Origin: Shewanella amazonensis SB2B
GTDB taxonomy: Bacteria; Pseudomonadota; Gammaproteobacteria; Enterobacterales; Shewanellaceae
Assembly (NCBI RefSeq): GCF_000015245.1
Contig: NC_008700.1
Coordinates: 3,422,501 to 3,486,500, forward strand
Direction: 5' to 3'
Length of the DNA stretch: 64,000 nucleotides
A model generated the notes under the pieces. It was not told the DNA's origin, searched no databases, and worked only from the letters and a program-made list of their open reading frames with translations. Shown here piece by piece: positions 15,959 through 25,688 of this stretch. Position 1 is the first letter of the stretch. Each line of letters opens with the position of its first letter. A program made the position numbers and the translations under genes.

Positions 15959-17668
15959 TCAGGGCTTGGTCACAAAGCCAGTGTTAAATACCGGACCCTG
16001 CTCGTTGATATCCATCCCCATTTGCACCTGCATCTTGTAGTCCTTGAGGGCTTCGAGCTCTTCAGGGATTTCCTCACCCGAGGCTTCCATCAGGGTCATC
16101 AGAGGCGACAGCAGACGACCATAATCGGCCGACATACCAAAGAGGCCATTGGCGGCCAGGGTCTCCCCCTTGAGGCTGTCTGCCATGCGTTTTCCGCCTT
16201 CACCGCTGTAAACTACCAGATGCTGACCACGCAGCCCCAGCTTGGCGGTAACACCAAACTCAGCGGGGATATAATCAGACAGGTCGACATCATCACCAGA
16301 CTTGAGATTGATTTGCCCCAGCATAGGCGCAAAGGGTTTTACCATATCAAACAGGAAGGCCGGGTCTTCGGCAGAAAGACTGACCAGGGCATCCAGCTTT
16401 TTCAGACTTGGCTCGTCGTTCACTATCTGCAGATCATAGTCCAGCACGGCTGCGCCTATGCCCTTGACGCCATCTGCCATGGCGGTTGCCATGCCCAGCA
16501 TGGCCGGGTTGGCGGCTTCCATTTCGGATTGCAATTCGGCCAGTGGCTGACACTGCAAACGGGGCGACATAAAGTCGTTCCAAACCTTGTTCAGTGAAGG
16601 CGCCAGCTGACCCACGTCCAGCCCCAGCCCCATGGCCATTACACTGTCACCGGGCTTTTGCACGTAACCGGCTATGTAGCCGCGCATCTTGTCCAGCGCC
16701 TTGATAACGACTTCATTGCGGGTTTCCAGCACCATCTTCATGTCCATGCTGGCTTGCTTGCTGTCCACTTTCATTGTGGTCAGCCCGGCGACGGTACGGG
16801 GCCAGTTGGCCGCGATGGCGTTGAGCTCGGTCTGGCACTCGGGCGTGCGCAGTTCCAGGAAGGGATCTTCACCTGTCTTGGCAAAGAGGTTCATCAGCTG
16901 TTTGCCCAGCTGGTTATCACCGGATACGACCGCACGCACCAACTCCTGATGGTTGATGTAGCTGACACTGTCATCCATAAAACCGTGGGTTTTAATGATA
17001 TCGGCCAGCAACTTGGTGCCTGACAGAGGGTTGGTGACCTTGGTCACGCCCAGTGCATGCTCCAGCAGCGTGGGATCCTGGAAACTGGTATTGAGGGTCA
17101 CACTCACCATGCCCTCACGATCGGCAATCACCAGTTCCACTTTTTCTTCGTCGTTGGCATCGGACAGCAGATAACTGCGGTAACTCTGCCCGGCAATGGT
17201 CCCCTGGGTATGCTGCCAACCGCTGGCCTGCTCGGCCTCATCCATTAGCTTCCAGAAGGCGGTAGTATCGGCCACTTCCATGCGGGCAACGGGCAAGGCG
17301 CCCAGGGTATAGAAGAAGCCACGGCTTTGGTCGCCAAGGCCGAAGCGCTTGAGCATCGCGGCGGGATCCTTCAGCCCTTCCACATAGGCCTTATACAGGT
17401 ACATGCCGAAGTGAACGCTGGGCTCGGTAATCTCATCCATCTCTTCTTGCAACAGCGGGCTTTGTGCCAAATGGGCCGAGTTGCCTGCGGTAGCGATCAG
17501 ATAATCCTTGATAGGAAATGGCTTCAGCTGGCCCGAAAAAATGGGGGTGTCAGCGGGAATGTAATCGAGTGCTGGATTGGTCAAGGCGCCCTGGCCTTGC
17601 TGCTGGCTGTACCAATAGGCTCCCGCTCCGGCGGCGATTATGGCCACGGCTAGCGCAAGTTTTTTCAT
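15959..17668 (-). CDS. Exported protein of unknown function (DUF3352-like)
   Basis: About 569 residues. ATG 17668 is chosen because it begins a clear signal/anchor (MKKLALAVAIIAAGAGAYWY) with GGAG just upstream; a longer frame to 17719 adds no plausible signal. The rest is a large periplasmic domain of alternating beta and helical segments with three Cys (two in TPECQTEL and RLQCQPL). It resembles the DUF3352 group of exported proteins, but I am not certain of that. No catalytic motif is evident. It stands alone, ending at a shared terminator. Confidence 0.7.
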   Translation of the reverse strand: MKKLALAVAIIAAGAGAYWYSQQQGQGALTNPALDYIPADTPIFSGQLKPFPIKDYLIATAGNSAHLAQSPLLQEEMDEITEPSVHFGMYLYKAYVEGLKDPAAMLKRFGLGDQSRGFFYTLGALPVARMEVADTTAFWKLMDEAEQASGWQHTQGTIAGQSYRSYLLSDANDEEKVELVIADREGMVSVTLNTSFQDPTLLEHALGVTKVTNPLSGTKLLADIIKTHGFMDDSVSYINHQELVRAVVSGDNQLGKQLMNLFAKTGEDPFLELRTPECQTELNAIAANWPRTVAGLTTMKVDSKQASMDMKMVLETRNEVVIKALDKMRGYIAGYVQKPGDSVMAMGLGLDVGQLAPSLNKVWNDFMSPRLQCQPLAELQSEMEAANPAMLGMATAMADGVKGIGAAVLDYDLQIVNDEPSLKKLDALVSLSAEDPAFLFDMVKPFAPMLGQINLKSGDDVDLSDYIPAEFGVTAKLGLRGQHLVVYSGEGGKRMADSLKGETLAANGLFGMSADYGRLLSPLMTLMEASGEEIPEELEALKDYKMQVQMGMDINEQGPVFNTGFVTKP

Positions 17669-17754
17669 GGAAGACTCCGTTCTGTTCGAATATATAAATG
17701 CAGGCAAACCCGGACTCAATTCCTCAAGTCCGGCATCCCTTAGTCAGATAAAGG

Positions 17755-18185
17755 TTTAATGAATAAGGGAATAACCGGACAAAAGTAACACAGTAAGGAG
17801 AGAAAGTGGTAATGCCCCGGATAGCCCAGGAGGAGAGAGGGGGCTATCCGGGGAAAGGGAATGATTGCCAAGCGCCAGCAAGTCAATCAACGAGCATCGG
17901 CCACAGGGGCCAGGTTTTCGAGCTTCAACACCCCTTACAGAGGATCATCAAGAGGGATGACCAAGGCTCCGTGGGACTAACCCAAGGGTGACTACTCAAA
18001 ACCATCTACGGGAACTTACAACTATAGCCCAAGTCTTAAAATTGTGAACAAGCTTGTGGAAAAAAATGTACAAAAGTTTTATTAAACGCTAAACAAAGGC
18101 GCCTTAGTCGATTTATATCAATTAATTATAAAAAATAACCCTGTTGAAAACCTTATCCACACCCATCAGGATGGCACATCCTTTT
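17755..18185 (+). ncRNA. Possible structured RNA, GGA-rich (CsrB-like candidate)
   Basis: A 615-bp gene-free gap. Within it is a very strong hairpin: CCCCGGATAGCCC (17815-17827) pairs perfectly with 17841-17853 around a 13-base purine loop containing AGGAGG. GGA occurs about 14 times on the plus strand between 17768 and 18171, several in loops, about twice the chance level. The gap ends with a short terminator-like hairpin (AGGATG-gca-CATCCT then TTTT, 18168-18185). Repeated GGA in loops is the hallmark of CsrB/RsmZ RNAs that titrate CsrA. No promoter or complete fold could be established, so this is tentative. Confidence 0.25.
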
Positions 18186-18233
18186 CGGGGTGTGCATTTC
18201 AGGGCAGCACACTCAACATAAACCGATTCCCAT

Positions 18234-18260
18234 AAAAAAAGGCTGCCGAAGCAGCCTTTT
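18234..18260 (-). terminator. Terminator of the TonB-receptor gene
   Basis: Stem GGCTGC/GCAGCC with CGAA loop (18241-18256); on the minus strand it is followed by seven T (plus-strand A run 18234-18240). Confidence 0.85.
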
Positions 18261-18283
18261 CATCCTCTATCACCTTCTGATTA

Positions 18284-20830
18284 TCAGAAGTTGTAATTCA
18301 GACGTGCGTAGTAGTAACCGCCGTTGAATCCATAGGGTGAAGTCACAGGGTAAGCCGCACCCGCAATACCGGCCCATGGGTTGTCATCTGGGTAGGTATC
18401 AAACAGGTTTTGTGCACCCACTGCCAGGCTCCAGTTGTCGTTGAAGTCATAACCTACTTCAGCGTCAAAGGTCACAGTAGAGCCATTGTAGATTGGCAAA
18501 TCACCTTCTGAATCCAGGTGGTCTTCATAGAACTCACCGTAGTAGTTCATGCGAACCATAGAGCGCAGGTTGGCACCCAGCTCCTGGGTCCAGGTCAGGG
18601 TACCCTTGTGGTGTGGGAGCGCTTCTTCAAGCACCTTCACGCGGGCTTCGCTGATGTTGTCCGGATTGAATCTGTCAACGGTGGTTTCAGTCCAGTTATA
18701 GGCCAGCGCAAAGTTGGCGCCATCCAGCCAATCAGGTGCGTAACTGGCAACCAAATCGACACCCTGAGTCGTGGTATCGAAGTCATTTGTGAAGTAGAGC
18801 ACTGAACTGTAGCTGTTGGCATCCAGCACACCCTGAGCAATCAGCGCATCCTTATCCGCCTGGGTCAGCTCCTGGTTGGAACTCTGGGTGATACGGTCTT
18901 CCAGGGTAATGTGGAAGTAATCCGCCGTCAGGAAGAACTCACCCACAGTCAACACGGCACCAAATGACAGGTTAACCGAAGTTTCCGGCTCCAGCGGTGT
19001 CGCCCCTTTCTGGATGGAGATAGGGTTGGTAGGAGGCAGGGTTGCCTGATCTTCCAACTGACCACCGGAGAACGCCGTTGTTACGTTACGCACGTTGCTC
19101 TGGCCCACTGTAGGAGCACGGAAGCCGGTGCTGGCCGCGGCACGCAGCGAGAAGTCGTCGGTCACATTATAGATGGAGCTCAGTTTCCAGTTGGTGGTTG
19201 AACCGAAATCATCATAGTACTCGTAACGCAGGGCACCGGTTACCAACCAGCTATCGGTCAGATCGTGCTCGGCATCGAAGTAAGCGGCGTAGTTATTGCG
19301 GCTCCATGAACCAGAGTCCTGGGGTTTAAAGCCGGGGAAACCGTTGGAACCGATACCAAAACCCTGGGTGTACAGTGGGCCAAGCTCAAAGGAGGCTGGG
19401 TCGCCATTGTAGATTTCAAAGGTCTCACGGCGGAATTCCAAACCGGCGGCGAAGCTCCACTCATCCACTTCAAAGTAGCTGAAATCCAGAGACGCACCGC
19501 GCTCCATCTGCACATAACGACCGGGATTGAAGTCGGTAGGCGAATCTGGGCCCAGAGAGGCGTTGACTGTGTTCTTGATGTAGAAATCGGCGTCACTCTT
19601 ACCGTAGCTGACACCAAAATCGTAGTTCAGGTTACTTGCTGTGGTGCCTTTCACACCGGCGCTCAGGGAGGTGTCTTCAATGACACCACCAAAACGTGGC
19701 GTAAAGCCACCGGGGAACATTTCATTGAACACAAAGCAATCTGGATCGTTCTTCACCTGTGCCAGTGCCACTGGATCAGGCACGTTGTTGGTGATGGTGA
19801 TAACGGGGCAGTTACCGGACATATCACCGGTCAGATCACCCACCAGCAGCGTCTCACCATCATCACCGCTGTATACGCCACCGCGGTTATTGGGGTTACG
19901 GAAGTAAAAGCCACCTTCTACGTCACGGCGGGCCCAGTTACCAAACATGTAAGCAGTTTGATTGGCATTGAGATCCAGACCGGCGTTAAAGAAAAACTTA
20001 AAGTCTTCTTTGGTTTCAGGGGCACCCCAAATCTGAGCGGGGTTCGCCACGGCAGTGTTACCGGCGGCGATCAAGTCGGCAGCATCATCACGCTGCACGC
20101 TGCGACTGGTGGCATCAGCGGTTTTATATTCGGCGCTGACGTTAAAGAAACCGTTATCAGTCAGTGGCATACCCACGTTGGCCGCGATCATGGGGCTGGA
20201 ACCATCCCCTTCGTAAAACTCACCGTAACGGGCTTCGATGGTGCCACCTTCGGCATTGTCTTTGAGCTGGAAGTTAATCACGCCGGCAATAGCATCAGAG
20301 CCGTACTGGGCCGCAGCGCCATCACGCAGTACTTCAACCTGCTTGAGTGCAACAGCGGGGATCACCGAAATGTCTGGGCCCTGGGCACCGTTTGACACAC
20401 CACCGCCCAGGAAAGAAATAACGGCAGCACGATGACGACGCTTACCGTTTAACAAAATCAATGTATGGTCAGGCGCCAGACCGCGCATGTTAGCGGGGCG
20501 CACCAGAGTTGCGGCATCTGAAATGGGTTGGGCATTAACGTTATAAGAAGGAACTACCTTGCCAAGCAGGTCGTTCATGTCGGTGGTACCATTCTTGGTG
20601 AACTCTTCATTTCCTATGATGTCTACCGGCACTGGGGATTCACCCACTGAGCGAGGTGCAGCACGAGAACCCACGACGGCAATCTTCTCGATATTATCGC
20701 TCGCCTGTGCTTCTTCCTGCGCCTCTTCGGCCCAGGCTGCACTTGCCCCCATAACCCCTGTCAAAGCCAGCGAGACTGCCAAGCTCAATGAGCTCAAGCC
20801 AAACTTTTTAGTGTCTTGTATGGTCATCAT
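18284..20830 (-). CDS. TonB-dependent outer-membrane receptor
   Basis: About 848 residues from the tandem ATG at 20830/20827, which is followed by a signal peptide ending SAAWA. The mature N-terminus has a TonB-box-like IEKIAVVGSRA, then a plug domain (LLNGKRRHRAA; VEVLRDGAAAQYGSDAIAG; NFQLKDN) and a 22-strand barrel ending in YARLNYNF with the usual C-terminal Phe. The ligand cannot be read. The subfamily with a long extracellular loop and the RVRPANMRGLAPD-type plug is common in Shewanella. No Fur box was recognised upstream. The acyl-CoA ligase gene is divergent. Confidence 0.9.
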   Translation of the reverse strand: MMTIQDTKKFGLSSLSLAVSLALTGVMGASAAWAEEAQEEAQASDNIEKIAVVGSRAAPRSVGESPVPVDIIGNEEFTKNGTTDMNDLLGKVVPSYNVNAQPISDAATLVRPANMRGLAPDHTLILLNGKRRHRAAVISFLGGGVSNGAQGPDISVIPAVALKQVEVLRDGAAAQYGSDAIAGVINFQLKDNAEGGTIEARYGEFYEGDGSSPMIAANVGMPLTDNGFFNVSAEYKTADATSRSVQRDDAADLIAAGNTAVANPAQIWGAPETKEDFKFFFNAGLDLNANQTAYMFGNWARRDVEGGFYFRNPNNRGGVYSGDDGETLLVGDLTGDMSGNCPVITITNNVPDPVALAQVKNDPDCFVFNEMFPGGFTPRFGGVIEDTSLSAGVKGTTASNLNYDFGVSYGKSDADFYIKNTVNASLGPDSPTDFNPGRYVQMERGASLDFSYFEVDEWSFAAGLEFRRETFEIYNGDPASFELGPLYTQGFGIGSNGFPGFKPQDSGSWSRNNYAAYFDAEHDLTDSWLVTGALRYEYYDDFGSTTNWKLSSIYNVTDDFSLRAAASTGFRAPTVGQSNVRNVTTAFSGGQLEDQATLPPTNPISIQKGATPLEPETSVNLSFGAVLTVGEFFLTADYFHITLEDRITQSSNQELTQADKDALIAQGVLDANSYSSVLYFTNDFDTTTQGVDLVASYAPDWLDGANFALAYNWTETTVDRFNPDNISEARVKVLEEALPHHKGTLTWTQELGANLRSMVRMNYYGEFYEDHLDSEGDLPIYNGSTVTFDAEVGYDFNDNWSLAVGAQNLFDTYPDDNPWAGIAGAAYPVTSPYGFNGGYYYARLNYNF

Positions 20831-21226
20831 CTTTGCTCTCAATTGTTTATTATGTTTTTTATCTCTTCGGGACCTGTCGGCAACCATCCCGAAGGCACTT
20901 CCCAAGGACAGCAAAATTGTCCCCCAGACATTTCTATAACACTTTAGAATCACATTCCATTACATTTTCTAACAATTAAGTTAACATTATCACAACACAA
21001 TTCAAATCAACTATTTACGTGAGAATTATTTTTACTGAATAGAGTGCTGGTCAAAAATCAACCGCAGACGATAAAACCATCGTTTGTGCTGTAAAGCGAC
21101 TTCAGTGCAAATGGCGATGACAAAAGGATTTTCTGGTGGGTGCAGGCATTGACCGCAGCGGCACTGGCCGCCTAAGCTGGAGATTATCCCCGTAGCTGCA
21201 ATGCCTTCATCAGCAGGAATACTGGC
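20831..21226. promoter_or_regulatory. Divergent intergenic region between TonB receptor and acyl-CoA ligase genes
   Basis: 396 bases, A/T-rich at 20935-21045 where the promoters probably lie (TTAAGTTAACATTATC near 20976). No clear operator palindrome was found. Confidence 0.35.
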
Positions 21227-22822
21227 ATGTTAAATAACGATAATAATCAGCTGGATTTAAACGAATACGCCTCATTGATTGATTTGTTCACCAAGGCCTG
21301 TAAGCGCTTTGGCGACAAGCCGGCTTTTGCATGTTTAGGCAAAAGCCACAGTTTCAATGAGATAGACAAACTGTCGACGGATTTTGCGGCATTTTTGCAA
21401 CATCACACCCAATTGCAACCGGGGGACAAGGTCGCCATTCAACTGCCCAACCTCACTCAGTTTGTCATTGCTGCTTATGGCGTGCTCAAGGCCGGCATGG
21501 TGCTGGTAAACACCAATCCGCTGTACACAGAGCGTGAGCTTATTCATCAGTTTAAAGACTCAGGGGCGAAGGTGTTGGTGGTGCTTTCCGATCTGCTGCC
21601 GACTCTGGCCAAGGTGGTGGCTGAAACCCCGATAGAGCTGGTGATATCCACCCATGCGCTGGATTTGGTCAGCCCACAGATACAGCCCAAAACCGGACTG
21701 AAGAACATCGAGTTTCTCAAAGCCCTGAACCTTGGCAGTCAGGAAAGCTGGCAACCGGTTGCCGCCAACCACAGCACGCTGGCGGCATTGCAGTACACGG
21801 GCGGCACCACAGGGCTCTCCAAGGGTGCCATGCTCAGCCACGGCAACCTGATAGCCAACGCCCTTCAATGCCGCGATCGCCTGGCCAATGTCATTACCCC
21901 CGGGGAAGACATTTTTGTTGCCCCCCTGCCCATCTACCATATCTATGCGTTCCTGGTGAATCTGGTGCTTTTTGTCGAACAGGGCGCCTGCTCGGTACTC
22001 ATCCCCAATCCCAGAGATATTCCGTCGCTGATAAAAACCCTGGCGAAGTATCCCTTCACCGGATTTGCCGGGCTCAACACCCTGTTTGTGGCCCTGTGCC
22101 ATCAGGAAGAATTCCGCGCACTCGATTTCAGCCATCTGAAACTCACCATTTCCGGTGGCACGGCTCTGACCGAAGCCGCAGCGGGTCTGTGGCAGCAAAC
22201 CACCGGCTGCACCATCAGCGAAGGCTATGGATTATCGGAAACCTCACCGGTGATCACCTTAAACCAGCCCGGTGCAGAACGGCTGGGCACCATAGGTCGG
22301 CCGGTGCTGGCCACTGAAGTGCAGATTCTGGACGAAGATGAAACCCCGGTTCCCATGGGGCAAGCGGGTGAACTGGCGGTGCGCGGACCACAGGTGATGT
22401 CCGGCTATTGGCAGCAAGCCGGTGAAACCGAGCGGGTATTCAGCAAAGATGGTTTCTTCAAGACAGGTGATATTGCCATTGCCGAGCCCGATGGCTGTTA
22501 TCGCATCGTAGATCGTAAAAAAGACATGATTATTGTCTCAGGCTTTAATGTGTACCCCAATGAGGTGGAGAACGTGTTAGCGAGCCACCCCGCGGTGCTG
22601 GAGTGTGCTGTCATCGGCGTCGCCGATGAGCGCAGCGGCGAAGCGGTAAAAGCCGTTATCGTGCTCAAACCATCGGTAGAAGCAGATGACGCCAGAGCCG
22701 CCATCACAGCCCACTGCCAGGCCAATCTTGCCGGCTACAAGCAGCCCAGGCACATCGAGTTTGTGGCATCACTGCCAAAAAGCACAGTAGGCAAAATATT
22801 GCGCCGCGCCCTCAGAAGCTGA
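21227..22822 (+). CDS. AMP-binding acyl-CoA ligase (long-chain fatty acid type)
   Basis: Activates a carboxylic acid to the acyl-CoA through an acyl-adenylate. The 531-residue protein has the ATP-binding motif YTGGTTGLSKGAM (about 190-202), the YGLSETSP motif (about 335), the FKTGDIA and DRKKDMIIVSGFNVYPNEVE hinge, and the catalytic lysine in PKSTVGKILRR near the C-terminus. Length and layout resemble FadD, and several Shewanella FadD paralogues look like this, but the true chain-length preference is unknown. It faces the CoA-hydrolase gene across a shared terminator. Confidence 0.88.
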   Translation: MLNNDNNQLDLNEYASLIDLFTKACKRFGDKPAFACLGKSHSFNEIDKLSTDFAAFLQHHTQLQPGDKVAIQLPNLTQFVIAAYGVLKAGMVLVNTNPLYTERELIHQFKDSGAKVLVVLSDLLPTLAKVVAETPIELVISTHALDLVSPQIQPKTGLKNIEFLKALNLGSQESWQPVAANHSTLAALQYTGGTTGLSKGAMLSHGNLIANALQCRDRLANVITPGEDIFVAPLPIYHIYAFLVNLVLFVEQGACSVLIPNPRDIPSLIKTLAKYPFTGFAGLNTLFVALCHQEEFRALDFSHLKLTISGGTALTEAAAGLWQQTTGCTISEGYGLSETSPVITLNQPGAERLGTIGRPVLATEVQILDEDETPVPMGQAGELAVRGPQVMSGYWQQAGETERVFSKDGFFKTGDIAIAEPDGCYRIVDRKKDMIIVSGFNVYPNEVENVLASHPAVLECAVIGVADERSGEAVKAVIVLKPSVEADDARAAITAHCQANLAGYKQPRHIEFVASLPKSTVGKILRRALRS

Positions 22823-22851
22823 GCGCCACAACAAACACAAGCCCTGCCAAC

Positions 22852-22882
22852 AAAAACACCTCGCCATAAACGAGGTGTTTTT
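22852..22882. terminator. Bidirectional terminator
   Basis: Perfect 12-bp inverted repeat AAAAACACCTCG/CGAGGTGTTTTT around a 7-base loop, between two convergent genes. Confidence 0.9.
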
Positions 22883-22941
22883 ACTTGCGGGTATCACAGG
22901 GCTTGCTCTTTAACGCCTCACCTTAGATTGACGGGCTTTCG

Positions 22942-24228
22942 TCACAGCAACAATCCCCACATTTCATGGGTTTCACGGGCCAGGGCTTCACGAAAATCCG
23001 GGTGGGCAATATCAATCAAAGAACGGGCCCGCTCACGAATGGATTTACCGCGCATGTAGGCCACACCGAATTCGGTCACTATGTAGTGCACATGGGCGCG
23101 GGTGGTCACCACCCCGGCACCGGGAGACAACACTGTACTGATGCGGGACACCTTGCCTCCGGCTGCCGTACTCGGCATGGCAATCACAGAGCGGCCCCCT
23201 TCAGAGAGTCCGGCGCCGCGGATAAAGTCCATTTGGCCGCCCACACCGGAATAAATACGGGTCCCTATGGAGTCGGCGCACACCTGACCGGTCACATCCA
23301 CCTGCAGTGCCGAGTTAATGGCCATCACCTGCGGGTTACGGCGGATGATGGCGGTGTCGTTGACCTGCTCAATATCCAAAAATGCCACCTGGGGATTGTC
23401 GTCCACAAAGTCGTAAAGCCTGCGGCTACCCAAAGCAAAACCCGTTACCAGCTTGCCGGTGGCGAAGCGTTTGCGGCTGTTATCCACCACGCCGCGCTCC
23501 ACCAAACTCAAGATGCCGTCAGAAAACAGCTCCGTATGCACCCCCAGGTGCTGGTGATTGCCAAGACAACCCAGCACGGCATCGGGAATACCACCAATCC
23601 CCATCTGTAAGCAGTCACCGTCGCGTACCAGCGCCGCCACATTACGGCCAATGGCCTGGCTTACCGCATCTGTCGTCGCCAGAGCATGTTCCGGTAGCTC
23701 CATGGGCGCTTCAAACACGGCATCAAAACGGGTCAGCGGAAGAAAACTGTCGCCGTGGGTACGGGGCATACGGGGGTTGATATGGGCAATTATCTTACCA
23801 GCCACCTCACAGGCGGCGCGGGTCGCCTCCACTGAAATACCAAGAGAACACATGCCATGCTTATCCGGCGGTGACACCTGCACTATTGCAGTGTCGATAC
23901 GCTGCTCACGGCGGCGAAAAAGCTTTGGTACTTCGGATAAAAACACCGGCACATAGTCGGCACGGGCACTGGCGAGCAGTTCACGGGTCGGCTTGCCACC
24001 AAAATAGCAGCGATGGCGCAAATGCCCCTCAAGCTCTGGGCCACTGAGGCATTCGGCATGCTCAGTATGTAATTGTAATAGCGTGAGATTAGTGCGGTTT
24101 AGCGCATGTTCAGCCAGGGCCTCCAGCAAGAGTCTAGGCGTCGCCCCCATGGAGTGGGTCCAGATGAATTCGTCATTATCGATTAACGACACCGCCTCCA
24201 GAGCGGTGGCACAGTACTTGGGTACCAT
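22942..24228 (-). CDS. Acetyl-CoA hydrolase/transferase family protein
   Basis: A 428-residue class I CoA-transferase-fold enzyme. The N-terminal domain includes GIGGIPDAVLGCLG and VHTELFSDG; the C-terminal domain has SIGTRIYSGVGGQMDFIRG, EGGRSVIAMPSTA and VTEFGVAYMRGKS, hallmarks of the acetyl-CoA hydrolase / 4-hydroxybutyrate CoA-transferase / succinyl-CoA:acetate transferase family. Which reaction it performs cannot be told by eye. A degraded piece of a second gene of this family lies at 30061-30118. Confidence 0.88.
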   Translation of the reverse strand: MVPKYCATALEAVSLIDNDEFIWTHSMGATPRLLLEALAEHALNRTNLTLLQLHTEHAECLSGPELEGHLRHRCYFGGKPTRELLASARADYVPVFLSEVPKLFRRREQRIDTAIVQVSPPDKHGMCSLGISVEATRAACEVAGKIIAHINPRMPRTHGDSFLPLTRFDAVFEAPMELPEHALATTDAVSQAIGRNVAALVRDGDCLQMGIGGIPDAVLGCLGNHQHLGVHTELFSDGILSLVERGVVDNSRKRFATGKLVTGFALGSRRLYDFVDDNPQVAFLDIEQVNDTAIIRRNPQVMAINSALQVDVTGQVCADSIGTRIYSGVGGQMDFIRGAGLSEGGRSVIAMPSTAAGGKVSRISTVLSPGAGVVTTRAHVHYIVTEFGVAYMRGKSIRERARSLIDIAHPDFREALARETHEMWGLLL

Positions 24229-24625
24229 CGGGCTTCCTTGATGAATCAGACATTGCTGTTATAGCAGCTAATTTCAACCTTCATCCCGACACAGATCATG
24301 TTTTGGCCGGCTAATGGGCCGAAATCCAGAGCACAGATAGTTGGCAACAGATTTACTGAAATGCATGGCTGATGCGTCAGCCTTATCGCGCCATACTCTC
24401 ACAAGCATATATTTTTAAAGAAATAATTTAGCCAGCCTTCCTGAGGCCCTGGCCCCCTCAAGCCTCTACAGTAATTCAACCCAAAATGAATACTGAATTA
24501 ACTGTGATCTGAACCGCAGAATTTCTGATTAAGCTGTGCCACAAAACCCTCTGGCAATTGGTTAATTTTTAAACAAAAGATCCATTACCTTTGCCTGTTA
24601 ATGCTGCCGATAGAGGGAGACTGTC
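24229..24625. promoter_or_regulatory. Divergent intergenic region, CoA-hydrolase gene and LysR gene
   Basis: 397 bases without a gene; A/T-rich parts at 24405-24430 and 24535-24590 are likely promoters. No distinct operator or hairpin stands out. Confidence 0.35.
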
Positions 24626-25609
24626 ATGCTGAAGAAAGTGAGCCGACTCGATTACTTTACCCTGCAGGTTTTTATCGGACTGGTTGAGCTTAAAAGCGGC
24701 AGTGCGGTGGCCGAGCGCTTGCGTACCACACAGTCCAAGGTGAGCCGCTGCCTGACCTGCCTGCGGGAAGTGCTGGAAGATGAACTCTTTATCCGTCAGC
24801 AGTATGGCTTCGAGCCCAATCAGGTAGCCGTCACCATCTATCCCATGGTCAAAACCATATTGGAGCAGTACGACAAGATAGTGGCCGCCACCATAGACAA
24901 GGGGGCCGAGCCCTATCAGCTCAGTGTCGCCACCTATGAACAGTGGTCGCTGATGGCAATGAACTGTGTGCATAACACCTGTCACTGCATCGAGGGTGGG
25001 GTGAGCATTAATATTCAACCCTGGACCGACAAGATCCACCAACGCCTGTGTCAGGGCAAGGTGGACTGCAGTATCTCCACCGAACCCATTAATCACCCCA
25101 TGGTGAACAACTTTAAGCTGGGGGATATCACTCACTTCTTCATCGTCGCCCGTCGTGGCCACCCTATTTTAAGCAGTGATGCTCCCTTAACGCAGATGTT
25201 TAACTACCATATCGCCCTGGTAAACACCCACTTACAGGAGCAGGAGCCTCATCCCATAGAGGTCTACGCCAAAGCCAGGCATATCGAGATCCGCGTGGCC
25301 CTCAAGAGTCCGAGCCTGAGGATGGTGGTGGATCATGTCAGTCACAGCGAGGATATCGCCCTGCTCTCCTCAGCAATGTCGATGGCCTATTTCGAAAATC
25401 GCGACGATGTGGACTATCTGGATATCTCGAAAATCTGGCTGCAAACCACAGAACTCGAGACACAAAGCTACTATCTGCATTGCCACAAGGGGATAAAGCC
25501 GGAGCTCACCCACTGCCTGCGCAGGGTGCTGACGGAAAAATTGCACGAGATGCAGGCCCACTGCGATCAGGTGGCCCAGGAAAATACCCGGGACTTGCCG
25601 ACCCTTTAG
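24626..25609 (+). CDS. LysR-type regulator, atypical subfamily (copy 1)
   Basis: 327 residues. N-terminal winged helix: SGSAVAERLRTTQSKVSRCLTCLREVLEDELFIRQQYGFEPN (written in parts here: recognition segment TQSKVSRCL, then LFIRQQYGFEPN), followed by a substrate-binding-like effector domain. The KVSRCL and FIRxxxGxEPN motifs are shared with the convergent LysR gene at 25689-26663, so the two are paralogues. AGGGAG precedes ATG 24626. Position next to the DUF2726/nrfBCD-like cluster suggests control of that module, by inference only. Confidence 0.83.
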   Translation: MLKKVSRLDYFTLQVFIGLVELKSGSAVAERLRTTQSKVSRCLTCLREVLEDELFIRQQYGFEPNQVAVTIYPMVKTILEQYDKIVAATIDKGAEPYQLSVATYEQWSLMAMNCVHNTCHCIEGGVSINIQPWTDKIHQRLCQGKVDCSISTEPINHPMVNNFKLGDITHFFIVARRGHPILSSDAPLTQMFNYHIALVNTHLQEQEPHPIEVYAKARHIEIRVALKSPSLRMVVDHVSHSEDIALLSSAMSMAYFENRDDVDYLDISKIWLQTTELETQSYYLHCHKGIKPELTHCLRRVLTEKLHEMQAHCDQVAQENTRDLPTL

Positions 25610-25688
25610 CCAGCGCCTTTAGCCCAAGGCTCAAGCCAGGCGCAAACCCGACAAGCCACATGAACCCGCTGACAGCTGGATGCCTGTG

